Assembly (NCBI GenBank): GCA_022414725.1
Contig: CM039462.1
Span: 16,491,666 to 16,555,665, forward strand
Length of the DNA stretch: 64,000 nucleotides
Source of the DNA: Microglena sp. YARC
Lineage: Eukaryota; Chlorophyta; Chlorophyceae; Chlamydomonadales; Chlamydomonadaceae
Reading direction: 5' to 3'
The translations under genes were made by a program, and so were the position numbers. Under the pieces are notes generated by a model. The model was not told where the DNA came from, searched no databases, and worked only from the letters and a program-made list of their open reading frames with translations. Positions 42,801-53,741 of the stretch are shown here, in pieces; position 1 is the first letter of the stretch, and every line of letters begins with the position of its first letter.

Positions 42801-45690
42801 TGGGTCATGCAAAGAAGAAGCTGGTAACGTAACCTTAGCTCCTCCAGCCTGGCAGGCACCCTGCTCACAAGCTTGTCCAACCTGTCGCCAAAGCTGTTTA
42901 CCGTACTCTTCAATATTCTTGCGACCTTACCCATTTGAATGGAGCCCTTCCTGTAACGCTGCGAACGTGCTCCACCCATCTCCCAGCGCGCTGAAAAGTT
43001 GACGTGTAATCACCCTGCCTAAGCACAGCCGTGAGTTCTATGCCGACACGAGCCGTCGGCCCATATAATAATTAGACGACTGGTACCCGTAGGAATAAAG
43101 GTGTGCGAAAACAACACCCGCTAATGATTCGCGCAGAGATATAAATGTGACTTTCAGTTTTTGACGAAGGGTGCCCGTGTAGGCCCGTTGGGTGCCACAT
43201 ATTCCTACGATATTTAGGATTGGGGCGACGATTTGAATTGCATACCGGTCTCACAGGCGATAACAATTGCGCATATAACGTGCAACATACTGTCACACGC
43301 TTTGACCAAGTGTCTGTCTGTGTTTGAGGCTCTATCCTAGTCAAAGGCTACCCGAAGCTATCAAGCTACCCGACTATCAGCTACCCCGAGCTATCAAGCG
43401 CCGAGCTGTCAACGCGTTCGAGCAACTAGGGTCGAACTCTTGGAAGGATAGACTGCAGTAATGGGCTCCAGCCTTTCTGAACCCGAAACCTAACTGCCCG
43501 TGGTTTCGTAGCGAGAAGAATTTCCCTTAAAATGGCACAAATGTAGTGTAAAATGGGGACAGTGGGGGCAGTTGCGCAAAGCTTCTCCATATTTTTCTTT
43601 GCCCCAATATAATCGTAGAACCTCTTCCCTCTTACCCCTAGTTGAACCAGACACTTTGTCCTCTCCTGTACTCTTGGTTTTCTTCCTGCCTTTTGTAGTA
43701 AAAAAAAAACTCCTTTTATAACCTTGCCTTAGCCCATTAGTTCTTTAGCTCTGATGCCAGGTGTTTTTGTGGCGGTCTTGGAATCTCTTTCAGTACTACT
43801 TTACCTCTACAGTAGTACTGCCAGCCCGGCAGTGCCGGTCCTCGGCTGTCCTGCCTCCCAGCCAGATTCCCCGCTTTACTGCTAGGCACCTATGTTGTGT
43901 CTTTCTTCATAGTCCTCTAGTTTCCTCTTTTCTCTGTCGGCTCAGAGCTGCCTTTTTGAGTAGTTTTGTCATCCTTCTGCTGAGTACCTCCCCCTTTGTA
44001 TCTCTACCCTGGTAGCCCTCGACAATCCTGCTCTATCGGGCAGCTCCCGGGGGTATCTTGGTTGCCCTCGACAACACTGCTCCATCGGCAGCTCGCCAAT
44101 ATACTGCCAAGTACCACAGTAGAGTCCTGGTTTCTAAGGTACCTAGCGGACCCTCGACTCCACTGCTTTACTGGGCAAGCTCGCCGGTGTACTACCAGTA
44201 CCCCTACCACCTTGTTTCAGTTCTACCACCTTTTTGTTCCGTCCTGCCCTTTGTTCTACGACTGGCAGCACCTGTTAACTTACTGCCAAGTCCCATTGAC
44301 CCAGGCCAGGCTGGGCTACGTACCGGGCACCGCCCGGCATGCTCTAGGCTGTGCCCTCCCAAGTCCTGCCATCTGGTTTGCAGACGCTTAGCTTGCAGCC
44401 TCGACGCCACTGCCCTATTCAGGGGCAGCGTCGTCGATGTAACTGCCAAGTACCGTCAGACGGTTCAGTTGTTTTCACGGTCTTCTACTCTCTTACAATC
44501 GCTGTACCTATCCCCGTCCCACTCAGCCAGTAACCTATTCCCGCCCCACCTGGTAACCACCCTCCAGTTTTCAAACGATTCGATCAAGCTCTGGACGACA
44601 GACTCCACCCCCCCTGACCTGTTCAACATACCTGTACTCAGACTGCACCACCACGAAACATCGTCTTGGGAATTCCCCTGTCCTACTGCCTCAGGACCCA
44701 TGGACGTGCGTGCCCGCATCCTCGCCCCTCACCTCGCCACCTTGTTCCAGACCTATCGGCTTCACGGGTAATTGCCCCCCTATCTCTCTTATTCGGAGAA
44801 TTGCCCAACCATACCACGACCGCCTCCCCCCGGCACCCTCCCACTGCCGGAAGCACTCCATCTACTTGCTGAACGTTGAACTTCAGAACATGGTCATCGC
44901 TGCATGCTCCCTCCAGCCCCCACAAGACAGCTAACCCCCACCCCGTTCTCACCCTGGTCCCCACAAGCTGTCATGTACATTGCACCCGGTGGCAGGCACT
45001 CCTTTCTTGGCTGATCCCAACGGTGCTCGCCTTGGACGTCTCTCAGACGGAACTATACCACACTCATCCGTGTCGCCATGGAAGAGACAACAACATCCAC
45101 GACGTTCTCCTAAAGGCATCCCCACTTAGACGACATCGCCTGCACCGCAAAACTCAAACAAGAAAACTGACTCGTCGCCAGGAAGAGATTGCCGCTCAGC
45201 ATGCTCTCCAAAACGACCCCCCCCAACGACCAACCTCCCCGCCGGTTCCAACGCAAGAAGCCCATTCCAATTTTCTTCGTAAAGTCCACCTCTACCACTG
45301 AAAGCGCCACCCCTCCTCTTTCTACCCACACACACACACTCCCCTTGCCACCTTCCCACCCTCCTCCACTTCAACCTCCACCTCCCCCACCAAACCACTC
45401 CACTCCCTGTCCATCCCCCACCTCAACCCTCACCCCCCACCCCACACACAACCTCCACTTCCTACCCCTACCCCCACGGATCTTCCCACCTCACCTCACA
45501 CCTACCCACACCCTCCATTCCCCCCAACTCTCACCAACACCCCATCCCACCCCATTTCCCAACACCCATCACTCCCCCATCCTCTCCCTTCCCACCCCAC
45601 CCTATACCCTTCCCCAACATCCTTTCCGGTACTTCCACCCCACTATGATCCATCCATCATCCTCCACCCCACATCACCCTCTTTGGCCTG
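42801..45690. other. Host-like DNA with degenerate repeats and low complexity
   Basis: A loose repeat with CCTCGACAACACTGCT and CAGCTCGCC recurs around 44010-44450. From 45300 to 45640 the strand is almost purely C/A/T and codes only Pro/Thr runs. Open frames at 44058-44934 could be exons but no family is recognised. Confidence 0.4.
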
Positions 45691-45696
45691 AATTTC

Positions 45697-46032
45697 TAAA
45701 ATGTCATCTCACCGCATCGGGTGTCGCGCACGGTGTGATACCGACGCGTATCTAACACAAATCCGATGTACATCTAACACAAATCTAATTCGGATCTATC
45801 CTAAAACTGTCTGTACGGGGGCGAATTCTGGTTTGTTAGCGCGCATTGAATGAGTCGCAGTTCGACAGAGAGAGATTCGAGTTTGTATGGCTGTAATCTG
45901 TATGGATTTTGCGTGGTTTACACTCGTTTTTTCGAAGCGCACACGAAACACTTGTCGTCGATTAAAGCCGCATTGAGTCTTACGCAACCGCATTCACTGT
46001 GGTCCGGTACTCAAAAGAAAGCGGTGTGTATC
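45697..46032. repeat. About 340-bp dispersed repeat, copy 1
   Basis: It starts GGCCTGAATTTCTAAAATGT, includes two ATCTAACACAAATC units and ends next to the hairpin repeat at 46033. On the minus strand it encodes a 65-residue frame (45796-45993) starting MRLRKTQCGFN. Confidence 0.85.
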
Positions 46033-46412
46033 AAGCAGGCTTCTGCTTGACAACCCTAGTGATTTTCTGAAGGGAGGAGCGCGGGCACCGTGTAGCGGTG
46101 CAGAGGGATTCAGTTGCTGACTCACACAGTGAATACGTGGGGTGCCGCCAACATATTTCAACGGATTCCTGAAGGCCCTGCGTTCTCAAGCAGACTTCTG
46201 GTTGACAACTCTGTTGGATTTATGAAAGGGAAATCGCGGGCAGTGGAATTGAGCTGCTGACTCACTCACTCAGATTAAAGGGGTCCTGAAGACCACGTGG
46301 TCTCAAACAGACTTCTGCTCGACAACTGTATTTTGATTGTGAAGGGGAAACAGCGGGGCCCCACGGAGTGGGGCAGTGGAATTGAGCTGCTGACTCACTC
46401 ACTCAGTTCCAA
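46033..46412. repeat. Two-hairpin repeat, three copies in a row
   Basis: Copies start at 46033, 46188 and 46305. The first has the second hairpin as CACCG-TGTAG-CGGTG; the second lacks that hairpin; the third has CCCCAC-GGA-GTGGGG. Copies two and three end GAATTGAGCTGCTGACTCAC with extra CACTCAG. Confidence 0.85.
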
Positions 46413-46660
46413 CCTTTCTATTTGGGACTGTTGTCCTTCAGGTCACGAATCCACTTTTTTGCAGCCCCGATGCTGCCAATAGAGAGGGTCGCAGATGCAG
46501 CAATTCCAATTGCGAGACCAGATGTGTTTGCTGGTGGTGATGCCCATGTCGTAGAAAGCTTTGATCCAGTGCTTCAAATATTTGCTGTAATTTGGTGCGA
46601 CTCCCTCCTACATGGTGCACAAATACTTTATGAACACGACTGGCAAAATAGAAAAAACAT

Positions 46661-47279
46661 TCAGATACCTACAAAACCGCGGGGAGGCAGATGTGATGCA
46701 GGGAATGTATTCAGTTCAGCAAACTGTGCGTCAATGATGAGATGGCATGCCCTTGCATCGGATAAATTCCATGCACAGCTGAGGCAGCGACACATCGTTG
46801 CAAAGTGCTCGCAGTTGTTGAATGCGGCGTTGTAGACAAATGGGGTTTGCTCATCATCTTTGACCAGAGCGAGGGCAAGGCTTGCCGAGAGGGTCTGATC
46901 CAGAGCAGCCCCTTCGGGGTACAAAGCCTCCGCAAAGATAGAGCCGCTGGCAACGAAGTCTTCGTAGGATCGCAAGGAGACGTTGGCCTGCTCCTTTCGA
47001 AATTCCCCACACATCAACGACTGTCGGGACTTCGATATCCCCTGGTGCCACCACTTGCTGCCCGACAAAGATGCCATGGTGCCTGTAACCGGATGCGTCT
47101 TTGACCATGATCTGGGCGCCAGGCTTAAGCTTGCCGAGCATAGCATAGCCGCTCTTGTACGGCGTCAGGGTAGCATATGGGTGCCCGAGGTCTGGTGGTG
47201 ACCAATCTGGAAGCATTCGCTTGATGTGGGCGATTGCCGATGTGAGGATGTCGGCAAGGGGATCTTCCCGAGCTGCCAT
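46661..47279 (-). pseudogene. LRAT-domain-like (NlpC/P60 fold) protein, frameshifted
   Basis: From ATG 47279 the frame has KPGAQIMVKDASGYRHHGIFVG, the LRAT-type strand with the catalytic His. Near 47005 the reading must shift by one base in a GGGG run. The second frame gives FRKEQANVSLRSYEDF and then NNCEHFATMCR, the NCEHF motif with the catalytic Cys, and ends at 46661. LRAT/HRASLS-like proteins are acyltransferases or phospholipases at membranes and occur in algae and their viruses. A hydrophobic stretch in a third frame (GLAIGIAASATLSIGSIGAA, about 46430-46530) may be a lost C-terminal membrane anchor. Confidence 0.78.
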
Positions 47280-47518
47280 GTTTGTCTGAAATTATGTGAG
47301 ATAATATATGTTGAGAATCTAAATTTGTAAACTTGAAACTGGTGTTTGAAGAAGAGAGTAGCGAAGATGCTGAACGCACCAGAAAGCTCGCTGGGAAGTG
47401 TGGTATGCAAGCGTGGTTTAAGAAGACATTAGTTCGAAATGTGGGGCAACGGGACTAGCTGTGCAGAGTGGCAGCAGTACACGAGGGTCTGGGCGTGGCG
47501 TGGCCTGACCTGGTGTGG

Positions 47519-47622
47519 TACATTTAAGGGACGGGAGAGATCTGAGATTCGATTGAGTTGTTGTTTTTGCCGATGAATTCCCGTACATTTAAGGGACGGG
47601 AGAGATCTGAGATTCGATTGAG
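47519..47622. repeat. 40-bp direct repeat
   Basis: GTACATTTAAGGGACGGGAG followed by AGATCTGAGATTCGATTGAG occurs at 47519-47558 and 47583-47622. Confidence 0.85.
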
Positions 47623-47721
47623 CAGCATTGAAGCAGACAATGTACATCCAGCACTTGCGCGACGCCAATTGGCGGTACGAATTGGTGGTTACAGTTGTCG
47701 TTTGTATGGCTGTAAGATTTT

Positions 47722-48072
47722 TGGCCTGAATTTCTAAAATGTCATCTCACCGCATCGGGTGTCGAACACGGTGTGATACCGACGCGTATCTAACACAAAT
47801 CCGATGTACATCTAACACAAATCTTATTCGGATCTATCCTAAAACTGTCTGTATGGGGGCGAATTCTGGTTTGTTCGGCGCATTGAATGAGTCGCAGTTC
47901 GATAGAGAGAGATTCGTGTGTGTAAGGCTGTAATCTGTACAGACTTTGCTTTGTTTACACTCGTTTTTAGAGTCTCACTCGGAACACTTGTCTTCGATTG
48001 ATTGAAACCGCATTGAGTCTTACGCAACCTCATTCACTATGGTCCGGTCCTCCAAAGAAACCGCATGGTCTC
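47722..48072. repeat. About 340-bp dispersed repeat, copy 2
   Basis: This matches 45697-46032 in the same orientation with about 85-90 percent identity by eye. Its minus frame at 47839-48033 also starts MRLRKTQCGFN but diverges by indels. The upstream boundary is GGCCTGAATTTC in both copies. Confidence 0.85.
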
Positions 48073-48875
48073 AAGCAGGCTTCTGCTTGACAACACTATG
48101 GGAATTCTGAAGGGGGGGGGATAGAGGGTCCCGCGGAGCGGGAAGGGGGAATTGAGCTGCTGACTCACTGACTGATCCCATGTGGCACCATCAAGCAAGC
48201 AACAACCCAGATGCGGCTTGGCTGTTCCGTATACAAATTCAAAAAGACCCATCTTAACAACAAAAGGGAATAATACATCCAGTTATTACATAAACTAAAT
48301 GGCACTACTTTCCTACCGGATGAGGAAGAGTACCAATGACCATTTTGAAAACAAAAGGTATGTCTCTAGCAGGCTTCTGCTTGACATATACCCTATTGGT
48401 TTTATGAAGGGGGGGTCGCGGGCCCCGCGTAGCGGAGCAGTTGAATTCAGATGCTGGTATCAAGCAGGATTCTGCTTGGACACCCTTTTTGGTTTTATTA
48501 AGGGGGAAGCGCGGGAATTCCTGTCCCGAATGACTTCTGCGACGAAGACATCGACTTCTTTCTTCGACTTACACGAAACTTGAAAAATGTGAATCTTTTG
48601 CCTAGCACCCAATTCCCGGCCTTTTTCATTAAGGATGACTTTTGAAAAGTCCCGAGTTCTGTACCCGGTGCTTTGGCATTCAAAAACGTAGTAAATGTTC
48701 TTTAAAGGCCCGGTGCAAGGTTGTGAAGACATGATTATTCTGTGTAGTAATTCAAATATAAAAAAATAATTATCGCGTATTGTCCTTGGGGGTCATCCAA
48801 AGAAACCGCATGGTCTCAAACAGGCTTCTGCTTGACAACACTATGGGAATTCTGAAGGGGGGGAGGTAAAACGGG
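48073..48875. repeat. Two-hairpin repeat, four copies
   Basis: Copies start at 48073, 48367, 48462 and 48818. The second hairpin is CCCGC-GGA-GCGGG in the first and CCGC-GTA-GCGG in the second; the last two are truncated before it. The copies at 48073 and 48818 share ATCCAAAGAAACCGCATGGT or a near match upstream. Confidence 0.85.
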
Positions 48876-48950
48876 TTACACCGCAACCAACAAGTCTTAG
48901 ATAATTTTATTTTTTTATTTAAAATATATACACTTTCATTCATTCATTGA

Positions 48951-49484
48951 ATGCCACGAGTGGCAAAACTACCTCAAGCGAAAAAAGAAACGAAGAGTCG
49001 ATCTGATGTCGTGTGCTACGCAGGTCCCCGTCAGCGCAGAAAGAAGGACGACTCGTACACGGCCGAAGAGTTCGTCGCGTTTATGAAGATTGAGGCTGTC
49101 CGTCTGGTCTCTGACAAAAAAGAACGGACGCTTGATGAATGGATAGAGTGGGCAGGCGCGCTCCGCATGAAAGCATCGAAGTGCAGAAAAGTAACAAAAT
49201 GCAACGATAAACTCTCGGCTGCAGGTGAAGTCATTGAGAAAACTTCAAAGCCCCTCAAATCTTGTATCGAGAGCAAATGTCATAGTCGTTATGAACTCAT
49301 GGCGAGGCTGACCAATAATTCCAAAACCGCCATGAGCTCGTTCGATAAACACGCAAGCACCGCGCGATGCGGTGCCGTCCATTGCTCGAATGAAGGCGTG
49401 AAATATGGCAAGGCGACCAAAGCATGGGACGCAATATCGAAGCGATGCGATATTCCCCGAAAGGGATGTGCCGGTGATTGTTGA
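48951..49484 (+). CDS. Hypothetical Lys/Cys-rich 177-residue protein
   Basis: An intact frame from ATG 48951 preceded by 50 bp of AT-rich DNA. It has a basic N-terminus (KKETKSRS), a helical middle (DDSYTAEEFVAFMKIEAVRLV) and paired cysteines (KCRKVTKC, ARCGAVHC, CDIPRKGCAGDC) that might bind a metal. No family recognised. It is flanked by hairpin repeats on both sides. Confidence 0.55.
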   Translation: MPRVAKLPQAKKETKSRSDVVCYAGPRQRRKKDDSYTAEEFVAFMKIEAVRLVSDKKERTLDEWIEWAGALRMKASKCRKVTKCNDKLSAAGEVIEKTSKPLKSCIESKCHSRYELMARLTNNSKTAMSSFDKHASTARCGAVHCSNEGVKYGKATKAWDAISKRCDIPRKGCAGDC

Positions 49485-49489
49485 GGCAG

Positions 49490-49560
49490 GGTCTTACGCA
49501 ACCGCATTTACTCAAAAGAAAGCCGTGTGTATCAAGCAGGCTTCTGCTTGACAACCCTAG
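49490..49560. repeat. Tail of the dispersed repeat with a hairpin copy
   Basis: GTCTTACGCAACCGCATTTA matches the end of the 340-bp repeat and leads into AAGCAGGCTTCTGCTT (49534-49549) and GACAACCCTAG. The second hairpin is absent. Confidence 0.75.
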
Positions 49561-49694
49561 TTGTTGCAGATTGTTGCTTTTGGGCAACGTTGGGGGGTGC
49601 ATGAGCTCACCTACGTGCGAGGATATTTAGCTTCGTAAGAGCATGGATCGATACAGAATATACAACTGCAAGAAAAACATAACGGCAAGCAGCT

Positions 49695-50087
49695 TCAGAA
49701 TGCCCTTTTCCTGAGCGGACGATACCCGAATAGCCTTACGTAATCGTCCATGTATCCCCACGTGTTTGCTGTGCACGTCTTTTCTATCTCTACAATCTTC
49801 TTCAATCGAACAGCATTCTGTTCGTACTCAATTGTGGCACCAGATAATAGGTGGATTGTCGTGCCGTCAAACGTGAACATAGTCTTATTCATCACGTTCG
49901 ATTTACGCCTGAAGTAGAATGTCTCTTTGTAAAGGTCGAGTATTTCTAAACATTTCTTGGCGTCATCCTCATTATCGAATACCACCGTTCCATTTAAAAT
50001 AAACTTGTTGCTCCTGTCATCCCACGTACTGCCTGAAACTGTGAAACACACGTACATGCTTGTCTCCAACTTCTTGAAGTTATCCAT
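49695..50087 (-). CDS. Hypothetical 130-residue protein
   Basis: ATG 50085-50087 is the first in frame. The protein is alpha/beta in character (VVFDNEDDAKKCLEILDLYKE, MFTFDGTTIHLLSGATIEYE) and ends with a basic tail. No recognised domain. It appears intact between repeat-rich stretches. Confidence 0.5.
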   Translation of the reverse strand: MDNFKKLETSMYVCFTVSGSTWDDRSNKFILNGTVVFDNEDDAKKCLEILDLYKETFYFRRKSNVMNKTMFTFDGTTIHLLSGATIEYEQNAVRLKKIVEIEKTCTANTWGYMDDYVRLFGYRPLRKRAF

Positions 50088-50440
50088 TGTTTCTGTTTTA
50101 CACAGAAGATATACGGTGCGCAAAGCAATATACTAGGCATAGTCTTGATTTTTTATACTTGTGAAAAATAAACATGGTGTGCAATCATTCTCATCAGACA
50201 GGTGTCTGCCAGGTGTAGCCAAGTCTGCGTGTGTAGCGTTGTAGACATCTTGACAGATGACACACAAAGCACACGACCTGTATTGTCAGAGTGTAAGTAA
50301 GTGGATACACTCAACGGAACATATAAATGAAACGTCTCTGTGTACGGCCACACGCGGTATTACTTAAAGCCTACAGTCGGCGGAACAGTATCTTGTTTGT
50401 CAGAACTGCTTTCATTTTTTCATGCACACAGATAATAAGC

Positions 50441-50905
50441 ATGGACTTCACTAATACATCACCAGCTCAGCTAGGCATCATCATCGCTGACGGAGGGCCA
50501 CACAAGAATGCTGCATTGGCTGCACTTGTCCAAACTGCTGAGCGAGCTGATGAGGCAGTGCGGGTGGCGCATGCGGCTGTTGAAGCTGCCGTAGCCCTGC
50601 TGAGAAACAACAACCGGTATGATTTGATTTGTTGTCTCTATAGCCATTTGAACAACCTAGACAACATCATTAGTATAACACACGACGCTTGTGATTGTGA
50701 TTGCACACAGGTGGGTCATCAACTCAACGGAGAAATCGGTGCTTCAGACTGCCCTGCAAGTCCTTCAACCAAGTGGCCATGCCGCTCTGGTGCAGGGAGG
50801 GATTGGAAGGCAGGCATGGGGTTGATCCATTGCGTCATGGAGTTGTACATGATAATTGGATTAATAGGGAATGGTACTACTTTGCCTCCTGGTATCACCG
50901 GATGA
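50441..50905 (+). CDS. Hypothetical Ala-rich helical protein, possible intron
   Basis: ATG 50441 opens a helical segment (NAALAALVQTAERADEAVRVAHAAVEAAVALL). At 50618 GTATGA and at 50710 CACAG could bound a 93-base intron that keeps the frame. After it a neighbouring frame (INSTEKSVLQTALQVLQ) looks more coding than the annotated one, so the true junction or a frameshift is unresolved. The last 100 bp resemble 48290-48350. Confidence 0.35.
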   Translation: MDFTNTSPAQLGIIIADGGPHKNAALAALVQTAERADEAVRVAHAAVEAAVALLRNNNRYDLICCLYSHLNNLDNIISITHDACDCDCTQVGHQLNGEIGASDCPASPSTKWPCRSGAGRDWKAGMGLIHCVMELYMIIGLIGNGTTLPPGITG

Positions 50906-50987
50906 GGAAGATGCTCAGGCCCCCTATTTTGAAAACAAAGTTAAACTTGACAACCCTAGTGAATTTCCTTCATTTCATATTTTCTTA

Positions 50988-51350
50988 TTAATCGGTAAAT
51001 AGATACTTGTTCAAGTGCAGTTTATGTTTACTGCAAATTCTAAGAAAGTGCAGCTCAGTTGAATGTAGTCCGAATATGTTAGCAAATCGGAGGGCTTTTT
51101 CGATACTATGTGGAGACGTTTGACTCATGTTATTAATTGCATGCAAGAAATCATTTTCTTTGAACACCAGCAATCTCCCTGGTTCTCTAGTTGTTTGCAT
51201 GTAAGGTAAATCAACTTTTATTTCGTTGAAGTCTTCACATATCTCCCTGTTCAGATCGACATGTATGTAGCAGTCTTGACGCGAAACAACTCTATCTATA
51301 TCAGACACGGGGTGAGTGGATGCCTGAATAACCAAGCGACAAGCGTTCAT
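50988..51350 (-). CDS. Hypothetical 120-residue protein
   Basis: An intact frame from ATG 51350 (MNACRLVIQASTHPVSDID to LHLNKYLFTD), with AT-rich DNA upstream. Secondary-structure-like pattern and no low complexity, but no family recognised. Two further minus-strand genes follow the same direction upstream, which may form a cluster. Confidence 0.5.
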   Translation of the reverse strand: MNACRLVIQASTHPVSDIDRVVSRQDCYIHVDLNREICEDFNEIKVDLPYMQTTREPGRLLVFKENDFLHAINNMSQTSPHSIEKALRFANIFGLHSTELHFLRICSKHKLHLNKYLFTD

Positions 51351-51546
51351 CTTAGTTTTCTTTTTAGAATTATCATCGCCTTATGCTTTTTGGCCTGATT
51401 TACTTAAACCCATTAAGCAAAATAGTAGTGAATATTTTGCAACATTTATTTACTTGGCGAAGTGTAAGATTAAATGTACAAATTTCCGGGTGTTCCTATC
51501 ATACCGGATAGGATCAACCCTGTCAACGACCAGATCAAACTGTATA

Positions 51547-52116
51547 TCACAGATTAGTGAACGTGTTAGCCAATTCAGTCCATGACTTGCAATCGGCAGG
51601 GTGTCGCATGTCTCTTCCAATGAAATTAATTGTGAGTTGGTTAGCTGCGTTCTGGTCACACCACTTCCAGAATTGTGCCGCCGCAGTGAGACATGCAGAG
51701 GATCCATGTTTGGCACAATACGACTCACCGAAATTCAGCCCACCATTGATGTAAATTACAAACACTTTGTTTGGGGAGGTTTGCTGCTTCGTCCAATGCT
51801 CTAGCGCTACGTACGAGTCAACAACTTTTGTCTCGACATGGTGCACTTGAGACAGCCTAAGCCACTCGTCCACCGAATGGGGCTCGATCTGGCTATCCAT
51901 GAAAATCGCTGTATTGATGTTATAACCGGTTTGAATGAGGGCTATTAACACATTCCACTCATGATATCCGCTGCCACACTCTGGAAATACAATGATTGAT
52001 ACCTTACTTGTGCATTTGTTTACATAATGGAGCACATTATTGACGATGTGGTTACTGTCATTGGGGGTCCATGCACTATTTTGTAGAACAGGTAAAGGAT
52101 GATTTGCATCACCCAT
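51547..52116 (-). CDS. Putative Rossmann-like 189-residue protein
   Basis: An intact frame from ATG 52114-52116. KVSIIVFPECGSGYHEWNVL resembles the first strand and glycine turn of a Rossmann fold, followed by a second strand ending in Asp (NTAIFMDSQ) and a strand near NKVFVIYINGG, the spacing of SAM-dependent methyltransferases. The match is weak and no catalytic motif is certain. Preceded by an element remnant at 52150. Confidence 0.45.
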   Translation of the reverse strand: MGDANHPLPVLQNSAWTPNDSNHIVNNVLHYVNKCTSKVSIIVFPECGSGYHEWNVLIALIQTGYNINTAIFMDSQIEPHSVDEWLRLSQVHHVETKVVDSYVALEHWTKQQTSPNKVFVIYINGGLNFGESYCAKHGSSACLTAAAQFWKWCDQNAANQLTINFIGRDMRHPADCKSWTELANTFTNL

Positions 52117-52149
52117 TCTATGTTTGCATTATTATGATGATGTTAAGAT

Positions 52150-52227
52150 CCTTTCTTATTCTTTTGGTGATAAAATCATGCACCACATTTCCTTAAGCAC
52201 ACTTTAGCATGAAATACAAGGTGTCCC
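52150..52227. mobile_element. Remnant of the Fanzor/transposase element
   Basis: TTCTTTTGGTGATAAAATCA and CACCACATTTCCTTA match the spacer before the transposase at 18866-18905. The sequence then jumps to the right terminus, ending AAGGTGTCCC at 52227. Both genes are deleted. Confidence 0.75.
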
Positions 52228-52280
52228 ACTACTCCCTGCTCGCCCACGGTATACACGCAGTGCGGACGATTATGCATGTA

Positions 52281-52371
52281 ATGGGCGTTCCTTCCTCCGG
52301 GCGGATTTTTTAAAAATGTCTACTCAGAATTTAGAGCCTCCAGAACGACTCATACAAATTCAAAAAGACAC
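52281..52371. mobile_element. Left half of the MITE
   Basis: ATGGGCGTTCCTTCCTCCGG and the following TCTACTCAGAATTTAGAGCC match 4598-4670. The right half is missing. Confidence 0.8.
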
Positions 52372-52492
52372 TCCCTGGAGTGTCACAGGGACAATGAGTG
52401 GGACAAGGAGAAGAGTGGGCGGATGCAACTGGTTACAATAGCTCTCAATCAATAGATCTCCATCTCCATCTCCATCTCCATCCCCCACCTCA

Positions 52493-52849
52493 TCAACCTC
52501 CAGCCCCACCCGCCGCCATGCTAAGTGGGCATACACCACAGTAACAGGCTCCGAATGTAGTCGAGTGATCGACTGTCAAAACTGCATTTGCAGGGCAATC
52601 CCTGCAATTCACCAGCAAAGGGAGAGGCATACCAAACATCTCCATAATTAGGACACGAAAATCTGGAGATGACGAGTGCTTCAAAGCTCGCAGTCAAACC
52701 CCTTCTCTGTCGACATCCTCGCCACCATCCTCGTCGATGATGCAAAAGTTGCCATGCTTTATGTACGGCAAACTTCCTACATACTCGAAATCCATACACA
52801 TTGCAGTTCGGAGCTGAATCTTGATAGACCCTTTCTTCTTCATAGCCAT
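52493..52849 (-). pseudogene. Hypothetical gene with in-frame TGA
   Basis: ATG 52847-52849 starts MAMKKKGSIKIQLRTAM. The frame meets TGA at 52694-52696 and continues in the same frame with coding-like sequence (LKHSSSPDFRVLIMEMFGMP, then cysteine-rich CRDCPANAV and CYCGVCPL) to 52493. The C-terminal Cys pairs may bind zinc. Unknown family. The 5' side borders the tandem array. Confidence 0.5.
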
Positions 52850-52925
52850 CTTCAGTGCCTGCAAACATGGGTGGATGGTTGGTCAGCTCATGCTTTTGCA
52901 GCCAGCACAATCTTCGCAATCAATT

Positions 52926-53431
52926 ACTGGATAATGCTTTCGCAGGTGGAGCCATAGAGCTAGCAAGCCAGCGCAATCCAAACGCGAACTTCGCAAATAC
53001 TAGCAGCAATGAAAGTAACCATGACTGGATAATGCTTTCGCAGGTGGAGCCATAGAGCTAGCAAGCCTCGCAAATACTAGCAGCAATGAAAGTAACCATG
53101 ACTGGATAATGCTTTCGCAGGTGGAGCCATAGAGCTAGCAAGCCAGCGCAATCCAAACGCGAACTTCGCAAATACTAGCAGCAATGAAAGTAACCATGAC
53201 TGGATAATGCTTTTGCAGGTGGAGCCATAGAGCTAGCAAGCCTCGCAAATACTAGCAGCAATGAAAGTAACCATGACTGGATAATGCTTTCGCAGGTGGA
53301 GCCATAGAGCTAGCAAGCCTCGCAAATACTAGCAGCAATGAAAGTAACCATGACTGGATAATGCTTTCGCAGGTGGAGCCATAGAGCTAGCAAGCCTCGC
53401 AAATACTAGCAGCAATGAAAGTAACCATGAC
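52926..53431. repeat. Tandem array of 77- and 98-bp units
   Basis: About six units contain ACTGGATAATGCTTTCGCAG, then GTGGAGCCATAGAGCTAGCA, then CGCAAATACTAGCAGCAATG. Long units have an extra 21 bases (AGCGCAATCCAAACGCGAAC and one more). The units are almost identical, so the array is young. Confidence 0.93.
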
Positions 53432-53451
53432 TAGATCTCGATGACTGCTAC

Positions 53452-53568
53452 TATTGAACTCACCCTCGGAATTAGCTTTCGGAGTTCGCTGGATGCTCCC
53501 TAACACACTGAGTTCACCCTCGGAATTAGCTTTCGGATTTCGCTGGATACTCCCTAACACACTGAGTT
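53452..53568. repeat. About 52-bp direct repeat, two copies
   Basis: Both copies contain TCACCCTCGGAATTAGCTTT and CTCCCTAACACACTGAG. Confidence 0.85.
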
Positions 53569-53741
53569 CGTGAGCGAAGAATTGGAGTACTTCGGTACTT
53601 GGTTAAGATTGACATGGCTGGGTGTGGCTTGGCCTGGGTGCGTCAAGTAGGGTTCGTATTTTTTGAGGCGCATGGGGACATGTGTTGGATATGACTTGTT
53701 TACACTCGTGGTTCGATGCGCATGGGGACACGTGTCGTCTC

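Noticed and set aside
45300..45755. Pro/Thr-rich protein frames
   Set aside because: The DNA is simple C/A/T-rich sequence without start context or codon structure.
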